From contig RBKR01000015.1 in the NCBI GenBank assembly GCA_004835665.1, positions 1 through 64,000 of the forward strand: a stretch of DNA of 64,000 nt. Direction: 5' to 3'. Of this stretch, positions 44,651-56,789 are shown piece after piece (position 1 is the first letter of the stretch; each line of letters begins with the position of its first letter). The position numbers and the translations under genes were made by a program. The notes beneath the pieces were generated by a model that saw only the letters and a program-made list of their open reading frames with translations, was not told where the DNA came from and did not search any database. The stretch comes from Phoma sp. XZ068. Its lineage: Eukaryota > Ascomycota > Dothideomycetes > Pleosporales > Didymellaceae.

Positions 44651-46952
44651 CTAGTGCTGATCTGCCCACGCGGATCCTGTATCTAACGGATTTTCTACTC
44701 TAGAACTTCTCATCAAATTTCCAAAAAAATCCGTGTCAGTCCCCTGAAGAGTCCATTCATCTGTATTCGAAATCAAGTTGGAAGACTGGAATTGTTCGTT
44801 GAAAGCATCATGAACCGTGGCCGGGTATTGCGACTCAGGTGATGGGTGCATGGCAAGTTCAGGCGGTGGTATGGTTGGAGACGATACTGATGGAATATGC
44901 GGAGGTGTGGGGGGTCCCATCTCCATGCAGCCAAGCGTTCGTTCTGTTACTTGAGCGCTGTCTCTTTCATGGCCATGTGTTCGATGTACATCATGGCTTT
45001 GTGTAGTGAACAGGAATACAACTTCGCCCTCGCTACTGATTCCGATGGTGCCGAAACAGGGAATGTCAAGCTGTAGGAGGTGTCCAGCTTCGGAGTTGGA
45101 ACGTTCGGGCTTCTTCTCAGCAGCTTTGGTCTCTAAAGACAAAAGCATTCTCAATGAATCCGCACTGCGTTTACTGAGAGAGTCGGTGCTAAGCCTTGCC
45201 ACAGCCTCCATGTTTTCCAGAACTTTTTCCATCATAGCACGGTCACCATTCCGCTGATGTGCAAGCATGTTCGTTCCTGACACTCCCACTTCGTATTGTA
45301 GCTGCCGTTGCTTACTGTGTCCATCAAGGTGTGAGATCGCTAAAGTCATGACAGCTTTTGTGGCGAAAAAATCGACAGACCGACAGGAAGAGGCAACGCG
45401 ATTGTGAGAGCGTAGCATAATATACCGCGTGAGTAACTCACGTGCAGCATTTATGCTTGCTAACTTGCTGTAGTTGAGGTCGTTGTCACAGATATGGTAC
45501 ATACCAGGCTGCCTTGCTCGTAGCATACAGGGTAGGTGCAGAAGATTGAGCAGGTTGAAATAGAGCATCTGCTCAATCAAGCGTAGCATCTCCCAAATAG
45601 TCTTGTTTTGATCGTGCAAGGAGCTAGCGAGGTTAGGAACTAACCACCAGCTACTAGGCATTTCGTTCGCGGCCTGTTGGAGCTCCTCGTCTAGTTTGAG
45701 CACGGTAGCGAGGTCATCATTCGTGAAGTCACCGGACGCCTCATTGCGTTCAAGAATACGCGAGGCAATAACACACTGCTTTCGCTCGAATCTTCCTGAT
45801 GCTGAGTCATTTGCAAGTGCAGATTCGGTGGCCATGGATACATCTGGCGTGCCTTGTGGCAGACCAAGCATTAGACATAATTGTCGGTCAGTACAGACGA
45901 TTCGGAACCAGAGGAACCTAGGATCAACTGACTGACTCAAGAAAGTCAAGCATGGTAGTTGCTGTGAGTCCACACGATGCAACCCAAGCAACTGTGCAAC
46001 TGCCATAGCCCGCCTGCAGACTAACCAGGCACGACGAAGATTGCCGTCATTGGCAAGATACAGAGACTCGAGCATGACGCATTCCAACCCTTCTACAGAG
46101 CTGAGTAGTTCATCTTTACTGGTTACCAAGTCTGTAGCGGCGTTGACTAGGCGGCGCATGGCCAGCCGTGGTGGTTCTGATAGACAGCGAATTTCCTTTG
46201 CGTGAAGCTCTGGATGCGCTGCTTGCAGACATGTGGCTAAGATCAGTAGATATCTGGCGAGAAGCGTTGGATGGGTGTCCACGCTGGGAATTTCCGCCAG
46301 TCCTGCTCTGAAACCATCTATGCAACGTGACAGCGTAGCGAGAGAAGTAGTCATGAGTCTATGGAGTGAGACATCGAGGCCGGCCTTGATGATTAAGTTG
46401 ATATCCTCATGAGGTGGAAGTGCTGCGTGTAGCGCAGCTGAGACTGGCGCATACTCTATGCATGTAGATGGACTGTTTACTTTCTGAGGTAGCAGATGTT
46501 TCAGTGTTTGCGTGTCCTGCGGTGAGCATGACGTTGCCAGATCGGACTGTGGTATGTTAATACTGTCGGTGAATTCAAAGCTGCTGGGCGCAACTCACTT
46601 CGGAGTCGTTGGTTCCAACTACCTTCTCGCTTTCGCGGTTGACGACTTGATTGGCCAACTGCTCGATCAGAGCCTCGACACGCACCATACGGTCGCCTAT
46701 GCGCCGGTCTTCATCGACCGCCGCGGATACTACCGAAGCTCCTTCATCGACGTCTTGCTGACTGAGGCACTTCGTGCCACGCCTTCGGCAACCGATGCAA
46801 CGAGGGTCTGATGGGTTGGAGTATGAGCATTTGACTTTGCGACGCTTGCATTCCCAACAGCTGTGTGTGCCTCTGCGAACTTTCCGCCGCTTCGTTTCCG
46901 AGCAACTCGGGGATCCTGGTGCCGTGTCTGAGCGGGGTTCTGTGCTAAACAT
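44651..46952 (-). CDS. Zn2Cys6 transcription factor with fungal-specific domain (regulator 2)
   Basis: Two exons, 46599-46952 and 44651-46546, intron 52 bp (GTGAGT...CCACAG), phase 0, 749 residues. The zinc cluster uses Cys32, 35, 42, 52, 55 and 62 in the CX2CX6CX9CX2CX6C pattern, followed by a helical dimerisation stretch (VRVEALIEQLANQVVN). The middle has the fungal-specific regulatory domain: LLARYLLILATCL, then SLYLANDGNLRRAWLVCRRAMAVAQLLGLHR. The C-terminus is Ser/Pro-rich, likely an activation region. It diverges from the second FAD monooxygenase, with 592 bp between start codons. It may co-regulate the cluster or respond to a wider signal. Confidence 0.88.
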
Positions 46953-47544
46953 CCTTTCCGCTGTTATGCGGAAGTTAGCCGCCTGGAGTACGGTGTAGCT
47001 GGACAGCGTTTCGGGGGAATGTGAAAGGAGTCACGTTGATGTTCCGCCGAGACGGCGGTCCAGCATGCTGCTTGTTTACATATGTAACACAACTCGCTGC
47101 TTATGTGCGCCACATCAGCCCACCTTTCTCAGACCGGCCAATACTGCTGACCTCGCATTTTCAACAAAGCCCTCTGCATCGTTTCTTCATGTCCAGCACA
47201 CATTATCCTACACCAGCGAGTCTAGCCAATGCCTGTCCCAATATCTGCTTTGTAACAACAGCATAAATTCTGGCTTCTGTTGTGCTACCAGACTTGAGGG
47301 CGATAGCCGAGAAAAGTGTTCCGTTTTCCATTTTTTTCGTTTTGGAAGGGTGGTGTCCCTGACGCTAGTAAGCAGCCACCCATATACTCTGGAAGCTCCG
47401 CAACACTCGAAGGATCAAACTGCGTCCACTGCTCACACCACAAACCAACCAGGTCAGACCGCGAAGTTGTCGGCACTAACCAGCGTTCCGATTTCGTTCC
47501 AACATTCATCAAGCGCGATTCAGCTCGTTTGTTTAGGGTACAAG
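46953..47544. promoter_or_regulatory. Divergent promoter region, regulator 2 / FAD monooxygenase 2
   Basis: 592 bp between start codons. The monooxygenase frame is open upstream of its ATG from 47065, but that part is low in conservation and contains no better start, so it is treated as promoter and leader. Confidence 0.5.
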
Positions 47545-48837
47545 ATGACGTCCCTGAAAGTTCTCATTGCTGGCGCAGGGATCGGCGGTCCTGCTGCGGC
47601 TTTCTGGCTTTCACGTATCGGTTGTGAAGTTACTGTTGTGGAGCGAAGCCCTAGACTTCGTGCAACGGGCCAGCAGGTAGACCTCAGTGGACAGGGGATC
47701 GTTGTCACACGAATGATGGGTATAGAGGATGACTTGCGGGCAGTCCGATGTCCCGAGCGTGGGATGCGGTTCGTTGACCATCAAGGCGTAACAAAGGCGT
47801 TCTTTCCAGTCGATTATAGCGGAAAAGCTGTGTACAGTCCGACACAAGAGGTCGAAGTGATGCGTGGCGACCTCGTCCGCATTCTATACGATGCGACCAA
47901 AACCCTTCGCGGGGTAAAGTATGTCTTCGACTGTCACATAAAACACTTCAGTCAAGACGATGCGCCATCTGGTGGGAAAGTGCACGTCGCGCTATCTGAT
48001 GGCACTCAGGATAGTTACGATATTCTTATTGGCGCCGATGGTATCGCTTCCGCAACGCGTGAAATGATGCTAGGCACTTCTTTCCCAGATTTGCATCGCG
48101 ATCTCGGTGTTTATATGGCTTACTTTACGGCACCGTCTCAAAAGGATGACACTTTTGACTGGAGTGTGTGTCATATTTCAGGAGGGAAAGCAATTATGAC
48201 CCGCAGGGATCAACCAGAGAACATAAGGGTCTATCTAGCCACGCGCGTTGGATTTGACGTCCTGGATGCGGCGAAGACACTCGCAGATCAGAAGGCTGCA
48301 CTGATCAGCTTGTTCAAGGGGACGCAAGGTTGGCAGGTTGAGAGGTTTCTCAACAATCTGGAGAACTCCCCCGAGGCTGATGATTTATACTGTCAGCGCA
48401 TGAGCCAGATCCGTCTACCAAAAGGTGCATGGTCTAAAGGACGAGCTGTCCTGCTTGGCGACGCAGCATTTTGTCCAGGAGCCATCGGAGGTGGGGTGGG
48501 CACAACTGCTGCGCTCATAGGAGCTTACGTGCTGGCAGGCGAGATCGAAAAAGAATGGGAAGGATGTGGGCGAAAAACTGAAGAATTCAACGCGCAAAAT
48601 GCTACAAAGGAGTACGAGCGCATCGTTCGACCATTCATTACAAGCAGGTCAGACATGTCTACCTGGATGGTCAGACTCTGGCTCCCTGAATCAAACTTTG
48701 GCGTGAAGACCATTCAAACTATCGCAGGCTTTGCAGCTGGATCGCAGATGAGCAAGTACAGGGGCAATTCAAAGCCGGCAGATGAGACGCAAAAACTTGA
48801 GTATCCCGACTATTTTGGATTGGGACCTAAACCATGA
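47545..48837 (+). CDS. FAD-dependent monooxygenase 2 (eupH-like)
   Basis: Intronless, 430 residues; the ATG at 47545 immediately precedes the dinucleotide-binding fold VLIAGAGIGGPAAAFWLSRI. Later motifs are IGADGIASATR and VLLGDAAFCPGAIGGGVGT, so the FAD monooxygenase fold is complete. It is of a different branch from the TropB-like enzyme at 27.7-29.4 kb (closer to TetX-like and 2-polyprenyl-phenol hydroxylase types). The eupenifeldin cluster needs a second flavin monooxygenase, EupH, for late tailoring, and xenovulene clusters use flavin enzymes for ring contraction. Which reaction it performs cannot be read from the sequence. Confidence 0.88.
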   Translation: MTSLKVLIAGAGIGGPAAAFWLSRIGCEVTVVERSPRLRATGQQVDLSGQGIVVTRMMGIEDDLRAVRCPERGMRFVDHQGVTKAFFPVDYSGKAVYSPTQEVEVMRGDLVRILYDATKTLRGVKYVFDCHIKHFSQDDAPSGGKVHVALSDGTQDSYDILIGADGIASATREMMLGTSFPDLHRDLGVYMAYFTAPSQKDDTFDWSVCHISGGKAIMTRRDQPENIRVYLATRVGFDVLDAAKTLADQKAALISLFKGTQGWQVERFLNNLENSPEADDLYCQRMSQIRLPKGAWSKGRAVLLGDAAFCPGAIGGGVGTTAALIGAYVLAGEIEKEWEGCGRKTEEFNAQNATKEYERIVRPFITSRSDMSTWMVRLWLPESNFGVKTIQTIAGFAAGSQMSKYRGNSKPADETQKLEYPDYFGLGPKP

Positions 48838-49419
48838 GGAACCATGGTTAGGATCTGTTCATTTCGATGCTTCCAAACAAATACAGTAGAAGAACCTCAC
48901 CTTTTTTGCTTTATACAAACGCCATTGATACTCCTACTCTGTATTGTAACCTCTTCCAACTCAATTACGCAATTGTACAGTTCTTCAAAGTCATTGTGCC
49001 TTTGAACCAGAGCAGATCGTGGACTAACGATGCCAAACATTGGACCCACGGCTCGTCTTGAGGACTGTCCCAAGATTTCAGGAGATGACATCAATTCCGT
49101 AAAGCGTATGCGAGGATGTTTAAGTTCTTCGGAGAATTTGTCGCCGAAAACAATCCTCGCAAATACTCGCCGAAAAGTCGTTCTCTCCGGAAAAGCCACA
49201 ACAGACCCCAGAGAATTACTTTTAAAATTTCGACAATCTGGCAGGCTTTATGCTGGTACAGATCTTCCCTGATAATTTGGAAGATCACACCAGGGCTCTT
49301 CCGTTTCAAGACCCTGTTCTTACGATAGCTACCAGCACTTTATTTTACGCCTCAATCAACTCGCTCTAGCTCTTCATACGAAGACTTTAGAGTACGAGCG
49401 TCGTTCTGCAAACTTCTTA
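48838..49419. other. Intergenic, P450 promoter side
   Basis: About 580 bp. Short frames on both strands (for example 48897-49199 minus) carry no recognisable domain. Probably the monooxygenase 3' flank and the P450 promoter. Confidence 0.45.
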
Positions 49420-51405
49420 ATGGCGATTCTTTTCTTGTCTCTGGGAACATCATGGATTTCAACGGCCAACTCCTCCGCATTGCTTGGCGTTTTGTTACAC
49501 CAGGCCATTCGGAACCTGGAGGTTGATAGCCAAGGATGGGAGATGAGCTTTACGTACCTTGGGGCACTTGTGCTGCTTTTTGCTGGACTAGTGACAACGT
49601 CTGGTCTGAGCATTATGCACGCTCTGTTGCATACTTGGTTGGCTGGGTCTGCTTTCCTTTTCGGATTGTACGGCAGTATACTATTATATCGAGCTTTTTT
49701 CCATCGGCTATGTCACTTTCCGGGACCATTCACTGCGAGGCTTTCAAATCTATACCAGTGAGTTTTCAATCATATTATCTCCGATGTTCAATCCATTGCA
49801 TACCCAAATACTGACACTTGGGGCCGAAAGCATGATCATCATGAAGCAAACGAATATGCGATACCACCGACACATGCAAGAGCTCCATGCTTGTTATGGT
49901 GATTTTGTTCGTACGGGGCCGCGCGAAGTCTCTGTGATCCGATTGTCGGCCATTGATCTGATATATGGCCCAAAATCGATGTGCGAGAAAGCCACATGGT
50001 ACGACCAAAACTCAGGACGCGCTGAACAAGTTGGGATCGAGAACGTTCGCAGCAAAGAGAAACACAAGATCAGGCGTAGAGTTTGGGATAAGGGCCTTGG
50101 GTTTCGAGGTATCTCAACTCCTAGTAAAAATAATCTTATCCTAAAGTCTCTAACAGTTTTCGGTAGCATTAAGCGGCTATGAAGAACGCATCAAAGCCAA
50201 AGTAGACCTATTTTTGTCCCGCATCGGGACTAACAAACCTCTAAATATAACGCAACAGTCTGTTTTCTATTCCTTCGATGTCATGGGAGATATAGCATTC
50301 TCGAAAGATTTCAACATGCTGCAGTAAGGACTTCCTGTCGGCATTCCTAGAAACACTTCCGAGGATCACTAACTGACTTCGATGTGTCATAGCACTGGTG
50401 AGGAACACCCCGCCATAGCAAGCCTACACGACGCTATGTCTATTGCAGGATTGGTTACTACCCTACCATGGCTCATGAATATGCTTCGCGCAGTCCCGGG
50501 CGCTACGGGCAGATTCGAGCGCTTTGCTGGATGGTGCTACGAGCAGCTTCTTCTGAAGCGCGAGTCGTTGGCAGTGGAACGTGCTACAAATCACAACCAC
50601 GAGCCTCGTGATGTGATGACTTGGCTGATCAATTCTATGGACGAGGGTGATCGCTGTGCCCCTCCGACTGAGTCAGCTCTCCAGGAGGACGCGCGAACGT
50701 TGATCAGCGCTGGCAGGTGAGCATTCAGCATGGCAAGAGACTGTGGAGCGTAGGGCTAATCAGTACACAAAGCGATACCGTTGCAATCACGTTTACAAAT
50801 ATGTGAGACTACCTGAACGTTTTACCATGGTTGTTCTGGCGAGCTAACATGTTACTAGTCTGTACTTCTTGGTCAAACATCCAACCATCTACCAGAAGCT
50901 CCAGCGTCTCATGGACCATGAATTCCCTCAGGGATACAGCAGTTGGACCTACAACAAGGCCAAGGGCGTACCATACATAGACTACATTATCCATGAGACG
51001 CTACGTCTCCGACCCGCAGTTCCGATGGGCTTCTTACGACAAACGCCCCCACAAGGCCTGCAGATAGACGAAATCTTCATTCCCGGAGATGTCATTGTGA
51101 ACGTCCCGACATACACTATTCACAGGGACTCGCGCTATTTCTACGATGCCGCCAAATTCATACCTGAGCGTTGGGAGGAACTATCGCCCGATACTGCGGC
51201 TTACCTGGCCTTCCAGCGCGGTCCTTTTACTTGTTCTGGTAAAAATCTCGCCACAATGCAATTGCGCATGCTGATCAGCTGCCTTGCTCTCCGATACAGG
51301 ATTCATTTTGCACCTGGAGAAGATGGCGTGGCTTTTGCGACGCAGGAGAAAGAGACTTTGACTATGTGGATTCCACCATTACAAATGGTGTTCAGGCCTA
51401 GATGA
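49420..51405 (+). CDS. Cytochrome P450 (eupD-like humulene hydroxylase candidate)
   Basis: Six exons: 49420-49757, 49831-50108, 50167-50323, 50393-50716, 50773-50802 and 50859-51405. Introns are 73, 58, 69, 56 and 56 bp, and all phases fit, giving 557 residues. The fifth exon is only 30 bp. The N-terminus has two or three membrane segments, then the FPGPF hinge. The I-helix region is SAGSDTVAITFTN; ExxR is HETLRLRP; the heme loop is FQRGPFTCSGKNLA with the Cys ligand. This is a microsomal P450 of the family found in tropolone clusters. In the eup pathway the P450 hydroxylates humulene to humulenol before the cycloaddition; that role is inferred here. An internal ATG at 49543 is an alternative start. 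Confidence 0.88.
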
Positions 51406-52006
51406 ATACATGTACTTATTTCGACTGTTCAGTACTTAAACTCACCCATTTTTGCGATGATCAATTCAGAAGTACGTAGTGTGCGAAGATTGTGCCCACT
51501 TTCGAGCATGTACCTGCCAAAGTCCTGTTGTCCTGGGAAATCATGTCATCCAGACTACGTCCCTTTTCACACATGCATCTGTGTTTTCAGCACCTACTTT
51601 CATGAAAGCTGTACCAAGGAAATCCTTGAAATAAGCTGGACTTGGCACAAGTCACAAGCCTTGTAGCATCGGCTTGCAACGGATCTGAGTCAAGTCATCT
51701 ATCCGAGGATACCATTTTCACATGTCTCGATACATAGCAAACATGAGACACTCTTTGGCGTGTGATTAATCATGACATACTATCAAAGTTCTCAATTTAA
51801 AAAGGAAAATGAAGTCAGAATGTTGTACAGGAATCGCAGAATGAACAAGGCTTCGGACCCCTGCTCACAGAATCTGAAGTTGAGACGACAGTGTTGTCCC
51901 TCGTTGCCTTGTTGAAATGAGTTCAAGCCCCGTAACTGTCCCTTTGTTGTATGTTATGAGCGGAGATTGTTTTCTTACCATCGACTGCGGCGAGTCTTGA
52001 GGTAGC
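51406..52006. other. Convergent 3' flanks, P450 and ABC transporter
   Basis: About 600 bp between stop codons facing each other. No gene recognised. Confidence 0.5.
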
Positions 52007-55000
52007 TCAGAGTCTTTTCTTTCCTTTGGGCATCCTGGCAATCCAGTACAAGGCCAATGCTGCAGCGATGTTGAAGCCGATGTAAACCCAAAGGATGCCA
52101 AAGTTACGCCATCTAGTATCGTAGTCCGAGCTTACAGCCGCCAAAAAGACGTTGGTGTCTTTGATTGTGCAATAGCCGCAAGATTCTGTTGCTTGCGGAT
52201 CCTTCACGTATCCGCCTGCTCTTGAAATGTATTCTGCCATATATTCGCCGCAAGTACTGCCCTTGGGAGGGTCAAATGCTGTGTACTCTTTGTCTGTACA
52301 GGTAACCTGGACGTTGGCAAAACCGGTTGATAGGACAGCTGAGACCCAATATGACAATGGTGATGCCCGATATAGGAAGATCCAGAACCTAGGCATCTGG
52401 GATGGCGAAGCCAACACTCCGCAGAAGAAGAAGGCGAGGACAAACAGAAAGTTCGCAATATTACCACCATCGTCCGCTGAGTCAACGAATGAGATGCACA
52501 TGTGGGTAAAGGTAGAAACCCAAACGAGAAATTGCCAAAACAGCAGCCACATCAGAGCACCTCTTTCCGTACCTTGACCAGCGGCTTGAGCATTCTTGTG
52601 GAAGCCGATGGGGTAGTAGAATAATGCCCACATAAAGACGGAGGCCAATGTACTCCAAGGGAGTTCGGTGACAATCTGACTCAGCATGAAAACCATCCAA
52701 GAGTAGGTTTTGGCGGGACGTTCTCGGACCTCGTACAAAGAGCGTTGTGTGAGGAAGTTTGGCATCTGCTGGTCAACGAGCTGCCCAACAATGCTCATCA
52801 CCTCAAATATGGCAAACATCTGGTTCTGAAGACCTTGAATGCTCAGCGGGGCGTTGAAGAAGACCAGACCAATAAATAGACTGGTGGCAATGCAAAGCGT
52901 GATCTTGGAGTAGATGTACGATGGCGATCGCCAAGACTGCAGGAAAGCACGCTGAGTGACTACTACCAACTGCTGCCAAAGAGGTGCAGCAAACTCATTG
53001 TAGGAGGTAGGGTCGGGCTTGTCCGCTGATAGTTGGTCGATGTCCACAGCTTTCAAACGTGCTAATTCATGGTGAACGCTCTGGTATTCTGGACTGGAAC
53101 GCCAAATCTCTGGCCAATCGCCTTCAGATGAGATACTAGGGGCAGCGCCAACAGCTTCTAGCATCCATTCTGCTGGGTTGGAACCGGGCAGACATGGTTT
53201 GGCGCCATTACGTTCGAAATAATCGATGAGGGTACTGGAATCGTTCCCGATTTCACCTGCAGTACCGTTAATACCACCTTCGTAATGCAATACATCCTAG
53301 AGACAGTGCTGGTCTTGCGCTGAGGGCTTCAAGCTGCCGATGAGGGAAACGAAAAACATACCAAAGTAGACCGGTTTACCTCCCTCGGCGAGGAACAACA
53401 AGCGATCGAACCTCTGAAACAGCATAGCAGATGGTTGATGGATCGTACAGAGAATGGATTGACCAGCCTTGGAAAGCTTTTCTAGAAGATCTAGAACGGC
53501 CCAGCTGGTCTGCGAATCAAGCCCTGAAGTTGGTTCATCGACAAAGAGCAGTAGCGGAGGCTTTGCAACCAGCTCGACACCCAGGGTTAGACGTTTGCGT
53601 TGTTCAACATTGAGGCCTTCTCCGATCACACCAACAACAGCATCTGCATAATCTTGCATGGCGAGGAGTTTGATAACCTCTTCCACGTAGGTTAACTTGT
53701 CGGCCTTTGGAATGCTGTGTGGCTGGCGAAGGAATGCGGAGAATGTCAGAGCCTGTAGAAAGCTTAGTATATATTTCGTGATATCGCCGAGGAATGTGAC
53801 CATTCGCAGGGTTGGGTGACTTCCACAGAATAGGCATGGATGTTTGGGCTTACCTCTCGTACAGTGGAGGTCTCAAGGTGTAGGTCTTGTTGTTGAGCAT
53901 AACCGGTTTTGCGCTGGAAGCTTTGATCACAAACCTTCCCGTCGACCAGCATCTCGCCAGTGACGATGCCGACACCGACGCGACGATTAGCCAGACAGTC
54001 CAGTAGCGTAGTCTTCCCGGCACCTGAGACACCCATCAATGCTGTGAGAGTGCCCGGTTTGATCCAGCCATCGACGTTGTCCAAGATGCGCCGAGGTTTG
54101 CCTTTGATCTCTAGATCGTAGCATACGTTGTTCCAATGGAAAACACTTACAGAACCTTGGAAGCCCTCTCCTTTGTGGACCATTGATGGGTCTGATCGCT
54201 CCAGTACAGTTGTGGCATGGCCTGACTCCAACTTCTCAAGATCGCCACTGCCCTTGGCAGGGATACTTGGAGTGTGACCTCGGCGGAAAACCAGGATCTC
54301 CCCTCTGGATTTCTTCGCGGTGACATACTCACTAGCGATGAAATACATGAGATAATTGAATATCACCATGGCGATGATGATGCCAACATTCCGCCACTTG
54401 TGACCATGTTGGTAGCTAAAAGCTAGGCTAATGTGGTCATCTCCACTTACAAACAAGTTCCCTGGTGTGGCACCGACGACGCTGCAGGCACCTGTTCCTG
54501 AGGTGGCATTTGCGTATTCGGGAATGTAGGTGGAACATGTGAATTCTCGACCGTGAAATTCGTTGACCATCAGTGCTTCGTAGCCGTATGCCACAGGGTT
54601 GACATAATTGATCCAGCGACACCAAGGCAGCATGTAGTCAACAGGTACTACAAATCCCGTGAAAATAAGCAATGCTAGCATCAGTACCGAAGCAGGGACC
54701 ATTGCTTGCTGTTCTGTTCGTGACAGGGAGCCGCTGACAGTATGTTAGTCTCACTTGAGATGCAAGACCAGATAGAGCGTTACTTACATGAACCTGAAAA
54801 CGCCAGACATAGCCAGCACAATGAGAAAAACGACCAGTAGGTAGAAAAAGAAGTTGCCGGGCGCCCTGTTTAGGTTCGTCATGAAGTAAAAGACCAAGTT
54901 AAACGATATGGTGCTTGTGATCTTCATAGGCATGTCTACCAAAACAGACGCATATGCTTCTGCTGACGGGTGGTAGAATGCGTAGCGGGATTGTTTCTCC

Positions 55001-56789
55001 ACGATGGGCCGTTGAGCGTAGAGTGTCATGACTTCGAGGATGGAGGAGAAGGCGTTGAAGAGGATGGCCATGAAGAGGACAACAGACCGTCCATAGAACG
55101 AATTAGTGTCTTGTCCCATGTTGTAGAACAGCGAGGACATGATGAGAGCCATGATGGTATTTCCAACCATTACCCAGACTGCTGGCCAAGGATCCGCCTT
55201 GAACCGGGCCCATCCGCGCCACATACAGAGCTTGACCTGTTGTGAGTAGGTCAGAGTAAATGGCGAAGTGACCTTTTGTCCCTGAGCCTGTGATGCCTGT
55301 TTGAGTTGTCGAAAGGTATCGGCATCAGGACCGTTGATAGGATGCTCCATGTTGTATTCATTTATCTCATCTTGCAACGCCTTACACTCCAAACTGTTCT
55401 TCCAGACCTGAGAAAATTCATCAGGCGTTCGTGGTGGTTGGCAGTCGGGACGTGGGATGCGTTCGGCGGGAAAAGTGATCGACGTGAGAAAGTCGGGAGT
55501 TGTTTGGCGTGCCGGACACTCAAAACCAAGGTTGACAAAGTAATCCTTTGCTTTGGAAGTAGATCCGAAGTAGATCTGACGTCCTTCATAGATGAGAAGG
55601 ACTTTGTCGAAGAGATCGTAAGCGGTCTGTGGCGCTTGATACATGGATACAACGCATGTCTGGCCAAATATCTCAGACTGGAGTCTCAAAGTTCTGCAGA
55701 ATTCGATCGCGTTTGCGGAGTCTAGGCCACGTGTAGAGCTTGTATTGTCAGTGCCCTAACATTCCAGCTCCTGTCCCAGGGAGAAAGGTCCAAGACTACT
55801 TACTTGTCCCAGCACTGAAACGGAGCATTGGCTAGTGTAGCCTCAGCGACCGAGACTCGCTTGCGCTCTCCACCCGAGACACCACGAACGAAATCATCTC
55901 CTACTTTGGTATGGATTGTATGCCTGATACCGTACATGGCCATGATGACATCTCGAAGTTGATCGCAGTAGCTGTGAATGATGATTAGTGATAGGCAACT
56001 TGTTGACTGAAAAGGAGAAACGTGAAGCCATGACGAAGGGATTGAGTAGGTGTGAACGGGTTTGAGAAGAAGGGTAACATACTTGTTTCGGGAGATACCT
56101 TCCGGTAAATGCTGCTGAGAGCGCGCACGCGCAGCAAAAGTCAAGGTCTCGCCCACGGTCAGCATGGGAAAGTGTACATCAACTTCGGCCGTATAGATGC
56201 AGTCTCCCCGATGGGCCGTTATCATTTCTTTCGCTGAGAGGCCTTGGTAATTGAAGTGCGCATCAGGGTTGACATGAAGCCCACTCGTATGGCCCGAAAT
56301 GGTTTTAAGAAAGGTAGAGCAGCCAGACCCAGGCGGGCCCAATACAACGCACATCTCACCTGGACGGACGAGGCCGTTAAAGTGGTTCAGAATGTCGATA
56401 CGTGTTTGACCTCCTTTAGGAGCAAAAAGCTGACGGATCATAGCGGGCAGCGCAAGCCAGACATTGCCGACATTCTTTTGAAAGTCCGTCGGGGTGCCAT
56501 ATCCAAACACATTGACGTTCTGGAAACTTATGCCAACCTGACGAAAGCCTTCTCCACGTTCCCGAGTGACAGCGGCCAGGTTTTTCGCCCATGCGCGCGC
56601 GTTGAAACGCTCACCACGAGGGTTTAGAGGAGAGAGTGGATCTTCCGCTCCCAACACAGACTGTCCACCAGAATCTCCATCTTCTGAGTATGCTCGAACA
56701 AATGCTTGCGCTTGGGAGCTAAGTGCCTTCTCGGGATTGGGCGTGTTAGGCTGCAGATCGTTCACCGTCGAATCGATGGCTGGCGCCAT
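52007..56789 (-). CDS. PDR-type (ABCG) multidrug ABC transporter
   Basis: Six exons: 56083-56789, 55804-55971, 54788-55738, 53854-54733, 53362-53752 and 52007-53256; introns 111, 65, 54, 101 and 105 bp. Phases fit and give 1448 residues, a normal full size. The order is NBD1, TMD1, NBD2, TMD2. NBD1 has the PDR-specific Walker A GPPGSGCSTF (151-160) and signature VSGGERKR; NBD2 has GVSGAGKTTLLD and LNVEQRKRLT, with FVDEPTSGLDSQ. Six-span membrane blocks follow each NBD. The 111-bp first intron is open in frame and easily missed. The last intron's acceptor was picked so that VYFG joins EIGNDSSTLIDYFE as in relatives. Such pumps export toxic lipophilic compounds, so it may give self-protection. 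Confidence 0.9.
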
